Origin: Helicobacteraceae bacterium
GTDB taxonomy: Bacteria; Campylobacterota; Campylobacteria; Campylobacterales; Sulfurimonadaceae
Reading direction: 5' to 3'
Length of the DNA: 5,256 bases
Assembly (NCBI GenBank): GCA_030613795.1
Contig: JAUWLG010000118.1
Coordinates: 1 to 5,256 of the forward strand
Shown here in pieces: positions 1 to 5,134 of the stretch. Made by a program: the position numbers and the translations under genes. Numbering within the stretch: the stretch's first letter is position 1; every line of letters begins with the position of its first letter. The notes under the pieces are model-generated. The model was not told where the DNA came from and did no database searches. It was given only the letters and a program-made list of their open reading frames with translations.

Positions 1-7
1 TATAAGT

Positions 8-30
8 TGTTTTAGGTACCCCCTAAAACA
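8..30. promoter_or_regulatory. Perfect 9-bp inverted repeat ahead of the monoheme lipoprotein gene
   Basis: The arms TGTTTTAGG (8-16) and CCTAAAACA (22-30) are exact reverse complements around a 5-base centre. The repeat ends 21 bases before the start codon at 52. A TATAAG hexamer at 1-6 could be the -10 box, which would put transcription start inside the repeat, as for an operator or a 5' hairpin. It could instead be a terminator of a gene outside the window, but no T-run follows it. Which role applies cannot be decided here. Confidence 0.5.
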
Positions 31-51
31 GACATTATTTTGGAGTTGCTT

Positions 52-375
52 ATGAAAAAACATATCTTAGCTATTTTTATTTTACTGATGATGATCGGTT
101 GCGGCGGCACCAACAAGCTTCAAGTCGAAGGGGTCATCACAAAACACCACGATGACAGAGAAGAGTACTTTTTAGTCAAAGACGAAGAGAGTAAAAAGGT
201 CTACCGATTTGCCAAAGAGAGCGAAGCGCAACTCACCGACAAGGTAGGACACTCTATCAAGATGAAGGCGAAGATCTTAGACACAAACAGTACAGACCAG
301 TATGCCGCGACAGTAGCATCTTGTACCAAGTGTCATCACAGTGTGAAGATCTATGATAAAAGTGACTTTAAATAG
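52..375 (+). CDS. Exported lipoprotein with a C-terminal CxxCH (monoheme c-type) motif
   Basis: This 107-residue protein was not recognised as a named family. A basic start and a hydrophobic stretch (residues 5-15) run into MIGC with Cys17 as the likely lipidated residue, so the mature protein should be membrane-anchored on the periplasmic side. Residues 22-77 alternate short beta-like segments and charged turns (VEGVI, EYFLVKD, KKVYRF, SIKMKAKIL), suggesting a small OB-like beta barrel; that is inference. The motif CTKCH at 91-95, followed by His96, is a covalent heme c site close to the C-terminus. A metal-binding role is the alternative. The ATG at 52 is chosen because GGAG at 42-45 lies 6 bases upstream; the in-frame TTG at 40 has no such site and would spoil the signal peptide. 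The gene converges on the small minus-strand gene ending at 412. Confidence 0.8.
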   Translation: MKKHILAIFILLMMIGCGGTNKLQVEGVITKHHDDREEYFLVKDEESKKVYRFAKESEAQLTDKVGHSIKMKAKILDTNSTDQYAATVASCTKCHHSVKIYDKSDFK

Positions 376-413
376 AAGAACAGAGAGTTCTTCTGCCTTC
401 AGCAGGGCCTGCT
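374..413. terminator. Two adjacent hairpins between convergent genes, possible bidirectional terminator
   Basis: AGAAGAAC (374-381) pairs with GTTCTTCT (387-394) around a 5-base loop. Immediately after, AGCAG (401-405) pairs with CTGCT (409-413). The first hairpin overlaps the stop codon of the + strand gene, and the second overlaps the stop of the minus-strand gene. No clean T-run follows either stem (the minus side reads into ATTTAAAG), so this is a weak intrinsic terminator at best. Position between two convergent genes is the main support. Confidence 0.4.
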
Positions 414-555
414 ATTTCTGAATAAACTTCCCGCACCCTTTTTGCGCATTACCGCCAAAGGTCTTAACGTTTTGGCCACCATTTTGCCACGCAGCATTGC
501 GGGCACAAAGGTCACGTTTCATACAGATCTTATTGTTACAGGCTTTATCTACCAT
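412..555 (-). CDS. Small cysteine-containing protein, function unknown (47 residues)
   Basis: The frame runs from an ATG at 555 to a TAG at 412-414. AGGA at 562-565 lies 6 bases upstream, a good ribosome binding site. The protein is basic, soluble-looking and has no signal peptide or membrane segment. Its four cysteines are Cys6, Cys11, Cys17 and Cys41 (spacing C-x4-C-x5-C-x23-C), with the clusters KACNNKICMKRDLC near the start and GGNAQKGCGKF near the end. This arrangement could bind zinc or an iron-sulfur cluster, or form disulfides; that is inference. It lies 73 bases downstream of the tetraheme cytochrome gene on the same strand and may be co-transcribed. I do not recognise the family. 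The strong start signal and the ordered cysteine pattern make it more likely real than chance. Confidence 0.65.
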   Translation of the reverse strand: MVDKACNNKICMKRDLCARNAAWQNGGQNVKTFGGNAQKGCGKFIQK

Positions 556-628
556 TAGTATTCCTAGTTTTACATTTGGTTGGAGGGGTAATAAAAACGG
601 TATCTTATCAAAAAATCTTTTTTATGAC

Positions 629-985
629 CTACTTAAAAAGAAAGTCTCTAAGCGGTTCATCAACCTTTGACTGGTCATGAGGTTTTGTGATGTCCAGCAG
701 ATCTTGCTTCATCTTTGTATGGCAATCTTTACAGCCCTGGATCACTGCATGCTCTTTGACACCGTTGTTTATCTTCTCCATAGGATGACAGGCGAAACAG
801 TCATTGCCACACTCCGCCATAGAACTAGGATCAGCACTATGACAGTTAATACAGGTCAGCATCGGTTTGTGACGGGTGTCTGTTAAGATAGTAGGCTTCA
901 GAGCAGGATGGCAGGTAAGACAGTCACCTGTACAGGCTAAAAGAGAGATCGTCAAAAAGAGAAATAGAGATACGATTTTTTTCAT
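629..985 (-). CDS. Tetraheme c-type cytochrome, predicted lipoprotein
   Basis: The 118-residue protein has four CxxCH heme sites: CLTCH 22-26, CINCH 45-49, CFACH 63-67 and CKDCH 85-89. An N-terminal signal (MKK, hydrophobic to residue 16) ends in the lipobox LLAC with Cys18, so it should be anchored on the periplasmic face and carry electrons between a membrane donor and a periplasmic partner. Only three histidines lie outside the motifs (39, 79, 103), so at most three hemes can be bis-His within one chain. The fourth may use Met or be open. Cys59 is an extra cysteine, four residues before the third heme motif. The start at 985 has no Shine-Dalgarno sequence, but a TATAAT box lies just upstream. 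The gene sits 37 bases after the c'-like cytochrome gene on the same strand. The electron-transfer role follows from the family; its specific partners are unknown. Confidence 0.88.
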   Translation of the reverse strand: MKKIVSLFLFLTISLLACTGDCLTCHPALKPTILTDTRHKPMLTCINCHSADPSSMAECGNDCFACHPMEKINNGVKEHAVIQGCKDCHTKMKQDLLDITKPHDQSKVDEPLRDFLFK

Positions 986-991
986 GTAGTA

Positions 992-997
992 ATTATA
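992..997 (-). promoter_or_regulatory. TATAAT -10 box directly upstream of the tetraheme cytochrome start
   Basis: Read on the minus strand, TATAAT occupies 997-992, preceded by TTTTAAAAG, a T/A-rich context typical of Campylobacterota promoters. There is no -35 consensus at the usual distance. The -10 position would place transcription start at about 985, the A of the start codon itself, which would give a leaderless mRNA. The box may instead be an AT-rich coincidence within an operon. Confidence 0.4.
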
Positions 998-1022
998 CTT
1001 TTAAAAGGTGAATAAAAGAGAG

Positions 1023-1562
1023 TTATATTTTCGCTTTACGCTCTTTAAAGCTGTCTGTAAAGGGGGTGTATCCCAAGAAGGATACACAAAAAATCACTCT
1101 GTAATTATATTTATCACGTACAAGGTTGTGACACTCAAAACAAGCACCGACGATCTTCGTATATGCTTCTTGCGCCGCACGTTGACGTGAGAGCATACTT
1201 CCGCTATTTTTATCAGAGAGTGCATTTTGGATCTTTTTGATATTAGTATCCATTGTACGTGAAGCTTTCATCGCAACAGTTACTTTATGTTTCTTGTTTT
1301 TCATCTCTTTGGGGAACATGTTATAGATCTTCTTTTTAAACGACATACCTTCATCGCTTAACAGGTCAGAAACATCTTCAGAGAAGCTTTCCAATGCAGT
1401 CGTAGTAACAAGTTTATCACTGTTCATGATACCGCGTTGAACCTCAGACAGTTCAGCATTAAGTTTGAGCATGTTAGCACGCAGATCATACTCAGAAGCA
1501 CTGAGTGAAGTAGTTAAAGCTGTAGCAATAACCATAGCAGAGATTAAAATTCTTTTTTTCAT
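1023..1562 (-). CDS. Cytochrome c'-like monoheme protein, exported, with an unusual C-terminal tail
   Basis: The 179-residue protein starts with a Sec signal peptide (MKKR, hydrophobic to about residue 18, likely cleavage after LSA at 20-22). Residues 25-140 are rich in charged and alanine helices without other cysteines, consistent with a four-helix bundle. The heme site CFECH is at 141-145, followed by NLVR. A single C-terminal CxxCH on a helical bundle is the hallmark of the cytochrome c' type, which binds gases such as NO or transfers electrons in the periplasm. Family members usually end soon after this motif. Here about 34 more residues follow, including a hydrophobic stretch (VIFCVSFLGY, 156-165) and an extra Cys159, coded partly by a DNA hairpin. 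GAGG at 1568-1571 lies 5 bases before the ATG. Assignment to this fold is by motif and layout, not by alignment. Confidence 0.75.
   Translation of the reverse strand: MKKRILISAMVIATALTTSLSASEYDLRANMLKLNAELSEVQRGIMNSDKLVTTTALESFSEDVSDLLSDEGMSFKKKIYNMFPKEMKNKKHKVTVAMKASRTMDTNIKKIQNALSDKNSGSMLSRQRAAQEAYTKIVGACFECHNLVRDKYNYRVIFCVSFLGYTPFTDSFKERKAKI
1066..1087. repeat. 8-bp hairpin inside the 3' end of the c'-like gene
   Basis: GTGTATCC (1066-1073) and GGATACAC (1080-1087) are perfect reverse complements around a 6-base loop. The six-A run beside it (1088-1093) is on the wrong side for an intrinsic terminator of the minus-strand gene, whose mRNA reads the T-run before the stem. The hairpin encodes part of the unusual C-terminal tail. 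Confidence 0.5.
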
Positions 1563-1580
1563 TGTTGCCTCATTTTCAAA

Positions 1581-1598
1581 GTACCAAAACTTTGGTAC
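1581..1598. promoter_or_regulatory. 18-bp palindrome in the leader of the c'-like gene
   Basis: GTACCAAA (1581-1588) and TTTGGTAC (1591-1598) are exact reverse complements around a 2-base centre, which fits a dimeric repressor site better than an RNA hairpin. On the minus strand the palindrome lies between the proposed -10 box (1609-1614) and the ribosome binding site, at roughly +4 to +21. It shares TAGGTACC (1594-1601, minus strand) with the inverted repeat ahead of the lipoprotein gene at 52. No regulator is identified. Confidence 0.45.
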
Positions 1599-1608
1599 CT
1601 ATAATTAT

Positions 1609-1633
1609 TTTATATCTTTAATAACTAAAGATA
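1609..1633 (-). promoter_or_regulatory. Proposed promoter -10 with an overlapping AT-rich inverted repeat
   Basis: TATAAA (1614-1609 on the minus strand) is a plausible -10 for the c'-like gene, giving a leader of about 40 bases. It partly overlaps a perfect 8-bp inverted repeat, TATCTTTA (1613-1620) and TAAAGATA (1626-1633), with a 5-base centre. No -35 consensus is evident. The rest of 1563-1729 is very AT-rich and holds another perfect palindrome at 1677-1690, made only of A and T and so of little weight. I see no clear terminator for clpB in this gap. Confidence 0.35.
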
Positions 1634-1729
1634 AGTTAATTTTATAACTATTTATATTAAATATATATAAAGGTTTATAATAATTATTATTCTACGCTCA
1701 TTTCTACTAAAACACCTACTTTTGTAACG

Positions 1730-4306
1730 TTAGTTAACAGTTATATTGATCTCATCACCCTGAGCATCAAAGGCGACCGTATTGCCCTCACCCACTTCGC
1801 CACCTAAGATCAGGTCAGCCAAGCGGTCTTCAACGATCTCATAGAGGGCACGTTTGAGCGGGCGTGCCCCATAAACAGGGTCAAACCCGGCAGTTGCGAC
1901 CAGCTGTTTGGCTGCATCACTCAATGTCAATGTAATGTCACGCTCCTTGACCTTGTCGGCGATCTCCTGGAAGAAGATATCAACAATACCGACGATCTCA
2001 TTCGCACCAAGCGGATTAAAGATCACAATGTCATCCAAACGGTTTAAAAACTCCGGTTTGAACTTGCTTTTTAACTCACCCATAACAACATTATCCTGGT
2101 CAGGATCACCCTGCATTGTCATGATCTTGTCACTAGCGATATTTGAGGTCAAGATGATAATGGTGTTGGTAAAATCAACCGTCACCCCTTTGTTGTCTGT
2201 CAGACGTCCATCGTCTAAGACCTGTAACAACATATTAAAGACATCAGGGTGTGCTTTTTCAACCTCGTCAAAAAGTAGAACACTGTATGGCTTACGACGT
2301 ACTGCCTCAGTGAGCTGTCCCCCCTCATCATAACCGACATACCCTGGAGGTGCACCAACTAAACGAGAGACCGCATGTTTCTCCATATATTCACTCATGT
2401 CAAAACGAATCAAAGACTCTTGAGAGTCGAACAGGAACTTCGCCAAGGTCTTAGCCGTCTGTGTCTTACCAACACCAGTCGGTCCAAGAAACATAAATGA
2501 ACCGATAGGACGATCTTTGTCTGAGAGTCCGGCTTTGTTACGTTTGATGGCGCGGGACACGGCAAAGGTCGCTTTCTTTTGACCGATAACATCTTTATCC
2601 AACTCATCTTGGATGTGCAGGACTTTATCTTTTTCACTCTGCAACATCTTCGTCACAGGAATACCCGTCCAACGGCTGATGATACCGGCAATAGACTCTT
2701 CATCCACGTTGTTTTTAAGAAGAACACCCTCTTCTTGCATCTCTTTCCATTTACCTTGTATCGCGACCTCTTCATCATTTAACTTAGGAATGTCACCATA
2801 CTCGATGGCTGCCGCCTTCTCAAAATCACCGCTGTTTTTAGCGAGCTCTGCTTCACGGCGTTTTGCTTCAATCTCATTTTTAATCTTAGCGATACGATCA
2901 AAGACCTCTTTTTCTTGCTCAAATTTTGTCACTAAAGAACGTTTTTTCTCTTCAGCATCCGCCAGCTCTTTTTCGATCTCTTCAAGACGTTTCTCGTTCG
3001 AAGCATTTTCATCCATTTTCAAAGCTTCACGCTCGACATGCAGCTCTTGGACCTCACGTTTGACCGCCGCTAAAACATTAGGCTCAGACTCGATCTGCAT
3101 CTTAAGTTCTGCCGCCGCCTCATCGATAAGGTCGATCGCCTTGTCCGGTAAAAAACGATCACCGATATAACGCTCAGAGAGTTTTGCCGCCGCAATCAGT
3201 GCTGAGTCAGTGATCGTAACATTGTGATGCGCCTCTAAACGCTCTTTAATACCACGCAAAATCTGTAAAGACTGGTTAATCGTCGGTTCCGCCACTGTGA
3301 CCGGCTGAAAACGACGTTGAAGCGCTGTATCTTTCTCAAAAAACTTGCGATACTCTTTAAGGGTTGTCGCACCGATAGTATGGAGTTCACCACGAGCAAG
3401 CGCAGGTTTCAAGATGTTGGCTGCATCCATACCGCCCTCAGCAGCTCCTGCACCAATAATAGTATGGATCTCATCAATAAAGAGAATGATATTACCACTT
3501 TTTTTAACTTCCTCTATAACCGCTTTCAGACGGTCTTCAAACTCACCACGGTACTTTGCACCTGCGATCAGTGCGGACATGTCTAGTGTTACAAGACGCT
3601 TGTTTTGAAGACTCAGAGGCACCTCTTTGTTATAAATGCGTTGTGCAAGGCCTTCTGCTAAAGCTGTCTTACCAACACCCGGTTCACCTAAAAGAATGGG
3701 GTTGTTTTTCGTCTTACGGATCAAGATCTGCATCATACGGCTGATCTCTTCGTCACGTCCGATCACCGGTGCCAGTTTTCCTTCTGCCGCTTCTGCTGTC
3801 AGATCAATACCGTACTTGTCAAGACTCTCAAGGTTCTCATCTGCTGTTTGTGACTCGATCTTTTGACCACCGCGCATCGCTTCGAAGGTCTTTGAAAGTT
3901 CCATCATGTCGACATATTTTGACAATATACTTTTAAAAAGTTCTTCTTTCATGTTTGCCAAGATAAAGGTGTCGACCGCTAAAAAGCTGTCCCCCATCTT
4001 AGTCATCTCACCAACACCGCGCTCAAGTGCCTGAACAAGGTTACGAGAGATACGGATGTTCTCTTTTGAGACCGATGACGATTTTGGAAGTTTGTCAGCA
4101 ATAGACTTGACATCCAGTTCTATGGCTGTTTTGTCCACATTCATCTTGTTAAATGCCTGGTTTAAAACCGAGTTGCTATTGGTAAGCAGTGCCCAGAAAA
4201 AATGTACCGGTTCCACTTCCATGTTTTTATTGTGCAGTGCCAGTGAAAGTGCTGACTCCACTGCCTCTGTCATCTGGTGTGTTAGTTTTTCAAAAATAGT
4301 ATTCAT
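1730..4306 (-). CDS. clpB: ATP-dependent protein disaggregase ClpB
   Basis: At 858 residues this is a full-length Hsp100/ClpB, the cytoplasmic hexamer that pulls polypeptides out of aggregates together with DnaK/DnaJ/GrpE. Residues 1-145 are the substrate-binding N-domain. The first AAA+ module has Walker A GEPGVGKT (207-214), pore loop KYRGEFE (251-257, Tyr252), Walker B ILFIDE (274-279) and arginine fingers at Arg331-332. About 405-530 is the coiled-coil middle domain that distinguishes ClpB from ClpA and ClpX. The second module has Walker A GPTGVGKT (608-615), pore loop GYVGYDEGG (655-663), Walker B VLLFDE (676-681), the FLNR arginine finger (Arg756) and sensor 2 GARPLKR (813-819). All catalytic residues are present, with no frameshift. 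No ClpP-binding loop was seen, as expected. The ATG has AAGGAAG 7 bases upstream. The gene appears monocistronic under a heat-shock-type promoter. Confidence 0.98.
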   Translation of the reverse strand: MNTIFEKLTHQMTEAVESALSLALHNKNMEVEPVHFFWALLTNSNSVLNQAFNKMNVDKTAIELDVKSIADKLPKSSSVSKENIRISRNLVQALERGVGEMTKMGDSFLAVDTFILANMKEELFKSILSKYVDMMELSKTFEAMRGGQKIESQTADENLESLDKYGIDLTAEAAEGKLAPVIGRDEEISRMMQILIRKTKNNPILLGEPGVGKTALAEGLAQRIYNKEVPLSLQNKRLVTLDMSALIAGAKYRGEFEDRLKAVIEEVKKSGNIILFIDEIHTIIGAGAAEGGMDAANILKPALARGELHTIGATTLKEYRKFFEKDTALQRRFQPVTVAEPTINQSLQILRGIKERLEAHHNVTITDSALIAAAKLSERYIGDRFLPDKAIDLIDEAAAELKMQIESEPNVLAAVKREVQELHVEREALKMDENASNEKRLEEIEKELADAEEKKRSLVTKFEQEKEVFDRIAKIKNEIEAKRREAELAKNSGDFEKAAAIEYGDIPKLNDEEVAIQGKWKEMQEEGVLLKNNVDEESIAGIISRWTGIPVTKMLQSEKDKVLHIQDELDKDVIGQKKATFAVSRAIKRNKAGLSDKDRPIGSFMFLGPTGVGKTQTAKTLAKFLFDSQESLIRFDMSEYMEKHAVSRLVGAPPGYVGYDEGGQLTEAVRRKPYSVLLFDEVEKAHPDVFNMLLQVLDDGRLTDNKGVTVDFTNTIIILTSNIASDKIMTMQGDPDQDNVVMGELKSKFKPEFLNRLDDIVIFNPLGANEIVGIVDIFFQEIADKVKERDITLTLSDAAKQLVATAGFDPVYGARPLKRALYEIVEDRLADLILGGEVGEGNTVAFDAQGDEINITVN

Positions 4307-4338
4307 AAAGGTTCTTCCTTTTAAATTGTTTATTAACT

Positions 4339-4368
4339 ATTATAGCAACTTGAGTGTCTCTTTGTCAA
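4339..4368 (-). promoter_or_regulatory. clpB promoter, near-consensus sigma-70
   Basis: On the minus strand TTGACA (4368-4363) and TATAAT (4344-4339) are both perfect consensus boxes separated by 18 bases, one longer than ideal. Transcription would begin near 4332, leaving a leader of about 26 bases with the AAGGAAG site. A housekeeping promoter on a heat-shock gene implies control by a repressor, which fits the overlapping inverted repeat. Confidence 0.85.
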
Positions 4369-4371
4369 GTT
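4347..4371. promoter_or_regulatory. HAIR-like operator of the heat-shock repressor HspR
   Basis: AACTTGA (4347-4353) and TCAAGTT (4365-4371) form a perfect 7-bp inverted repeat with an 11-base centre. The HAIR consensus is CTTGAGT, seven bases, ACTCAAG, which has the same spacing between its CTTGA and TCAAG cores. Here one half-site (CTTGAGT, 4349-4355) matches 7 of 7 and the other (TGTCAAG, 4363-4369) 5 of 7. It covers the -35 box and spacer of the clpB promoter, so bound repressor would exclude RNA polymerase. HspR control of clpB is known in Campylobacterota and actinobacteria; here it is inferred from the site. Confidence 0.8.
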
Positions 4372-4390
4372 AAGTTGACAGTGTGTGACT

Positions 4391-4407
4391 AAAGTTGACT
4401 CAACTTT
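4391..4407. promoter_or_regulatory. 17-bp palindrome upstream of the clpB promoter
   Basis: AAAGTTGA (4391-4398) and TCAACTTT (4400-4407) are exact reverse complements around a single C. The octamer AAGTTGAC occurs both here (4392-4399) and at 4372-4379, exactly 20 bases or two helical turns apart. This may be an accessory HspR site or the binding site of a second regulator. Confidence 0.5.
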
Positions 4408-4528
4408 CACATAAATCATCTGCCACAAATCCTCATTCATCGCATACCAAGCTTTATTTTATAGATTTTACAATCTTGATTTATTTGCAGAATGTATTTG
4501 CAAGCAGTTTTAACAGTCATGGGTTCAA

Positions 4529-4572
4529 CTTTTTCTTTCTGCCTTGCCAGAAAGCAAACCTTGAGGAAAAAG
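4529..4572. repeat. Nested inverted repeat
   Basis: The inner stem CTTTCTG (4535-4541) and CAGAAAG (4548-4554) has a 6-base loop. An outer stem, CTTTTTC (4529-4535) and GAAAAAG (4566-4572), encloses it, with an 11-base bulge on the 3' side. The two stems share base 4535, so they cannot both be complete at once. There is no T-run after it on the + strand. Confidence 0.5.
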
Positions 4573-4762
4573 AAAGAGACGCTTTGTTTTCATTCCCGTT
4601 GACACTTGCAATCTAAAGTTCCACTACTGGTTCAAATAACTTTTACGACACAATGGAATTTTAATAATCAATCAAACTGACCGGGGATTAAAACGTAGTT
4701 TTTACTTTAAAAAGATGCGTTACCGCTTGCTCTTTTTCGAAGCAACTACAGAGCGCAGTGGA

Positions 4763-4836
4763 AGTTGGTATAACTCGTTAAGAAAACAGGTCTGTTTGAG
4801 CATAGCGAGTTAGCTGTTTTTAGAGTTATATCAACT
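4763..4836. repeat. Long imperfect inverted repeat with an internal perfect stem
   Basis: The outer 14-base arms at 4763-4776 and 4823-4836 pair at 13 of 14 positions (AGTTGGTATAACTC against GAGTTATATCAACT). Inside, AAAACAG (4783-4789) pairs with CTGTTTT (4814-4820). Alternative pairings exist: the palindrome AAACAG/CTGTTT at 4784-4797, and TAACTCG (4771-4777) with CGAGTTA (4806-4812). The structure is compatible with a MITE-like or REP-like element or a structured RNA. It is not a protein gene. Confidence 0.6.
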
Positions 4837-4848
4837 GGAGCTGTGGTA

Positions 4849-4881
4849 CCCGATAGCCATCGGGCTCGAAGCCGATTCGAG
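4849..4881. repeat. Two tandem 6-bp GC-rich hairpins
   Basis: CCCGAT (4849-4854) pairs with ATCGGG (4859-4864), and directly adjoining it CTCGAA (4865-4870) pairs with TTCGAG (4876-4881). The second is followed on the + strand by AGCTCTTTTT, so it could act as a weak terminator for a + strand transcript of this block. The GC content stands out from the AT-rich surroundings. Confidence 0.55.
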
Positions 4882-4882
4882 A

Positions 4883-4927
4883 GCTCTTTTTGCATACTTT
4901 TTTTGCGGTGTAAAAAAGTATGAGAGC
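4883..4927. repeat. 16-bp interrupted stem-loop with a perfect 11-bp core
   Basis: CATACTTTTTT (4893-4903) pairs perfectly with AAAAAAGTATG (4912-4922) around an 8-base loop. Beyond a 5-base bulge, GCTCT (4883-4887) pairs with AGAGC (4923-4927), extending the stem to 16 pairs. The A/T-rich arms with a G-rich loop do not resemble an intrinsic terminator. Confidence 0.6.
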
Positions 4928-4981
4928 ATGAGATCAAGTTTATGTCTAAATAAAAGTTGTCAAGACTAAAAGAACGTATAT

Positions 4982-5002
4982 ATCCCGCATCAAGTCCGGG
5001 AT
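4982..5002. repeat. Short dispersed-type repeat with ATCCCG/CGGGAT arms
   Basis: ATCCCG (4982-4987) and CGGGAT (4997-5002) flank a 9-base centre; the minus strand reads GTCATCCCGGACTTGATG through it. From memory, near-identical units recur in intergenic DNA of many proteobacteria, often producing spurious predicted peptides of the type CHPGLDAG. This window has one copy, so repetition cannot be shown here. Confidence 0.5.
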
Positions 5003-5070
5003 GACAAAAATACATAATCCAGATCTTAAGACCAACCCCAAATTTCCCAAAATAAACACAGTTTTCCGAC

Positions 5071-5099
5071 TTGTTTATTTACCAACATTTAACTATAAT
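5071..5099 (+). promoter_or_regulatory. Sigma-70 promoter of the partial gene at 5135
   Basis: TTGTTT (5071-5076) and TATAAT (5094-5099) are separated by the optimal 17 bases. Transcription would start near 5106, leaving a leader of about 29 bases. The -10 is perfect; the -35 matches at TTG only, which is usual in AT-rich Campylobacterota. Confidence 0.7.
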
Positions 5100-5134
5100 A
5101 TCACCTTTAAAATTACTCGCAAGAATGGTTATCA

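Larger units (their letters stand above)
4408..5070. other. Gene-free intergenic block rich in inverted repeats
   Basis: About 660 bases separate the clpB operator region from the next promoter. Open frames here have no ribosome binding site, no recognisable domain, and run straight through hairpins, so no gene is called. From 4408 to 4528 I see nothing beyond AT-rich sequence. From 4573 to 4762 there is a lone TTGACA (4599-4604) without a matching -10 and no other structure of note. The remainder is made of the hairpins listed separately. The block may be a dispersed repeat element or decayed insertion; no transposase remnant was recognised. Confidence 0.6.

Noticed and set aside
603..626. 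A6/T6 near-palindrome (AAAAAATCTTTTTT) downstream of the tetraheme gene as a terminator
   Set aside because: The stem has no G/C pairs and a loop too small for a stable hairpin.
677..886. 69-residue + strand frame opposite the tetraheme gene
   Set aside because: The opposite strand encodes four regularly spaced heme motifs and a lipobox, so this frame is its shadow.
1724..1737. GTAAC-N4-GTTAA, 9 of 10 to the NssR (CRP/FNR-type nitrosative stress) site consensus
   Set aside because: It overlaps the clpB stop codon, lies over 100 bases from the proposed c'-like gene promoter, and is short enough to arise by chance in AT-rich DNA.
2613..3170. Serine-rich 185-residue frame opposite clpB
   Set aside because: This is the antisense shadow of the clpB middle-domain coiled coil; reversed Glu/Lys-rich codons give Ser/Phe-rich sequence.
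4395..4616. 73-residue + strand open frame
   Set aside because: It begins at a TTG inside the clpB upstream palindrome, lacks a ribosome binding site and has a low-complexity sequence without recognisable features.
4746..5015. 89-residue minus-strand open frame
   Set aside because: It runs through four hairpins and the short dispersed repeat, has no ribosome binding site, no signal or domain, and begins with a CHPGLDAG-like peptide typical of repeat-derived false genes.
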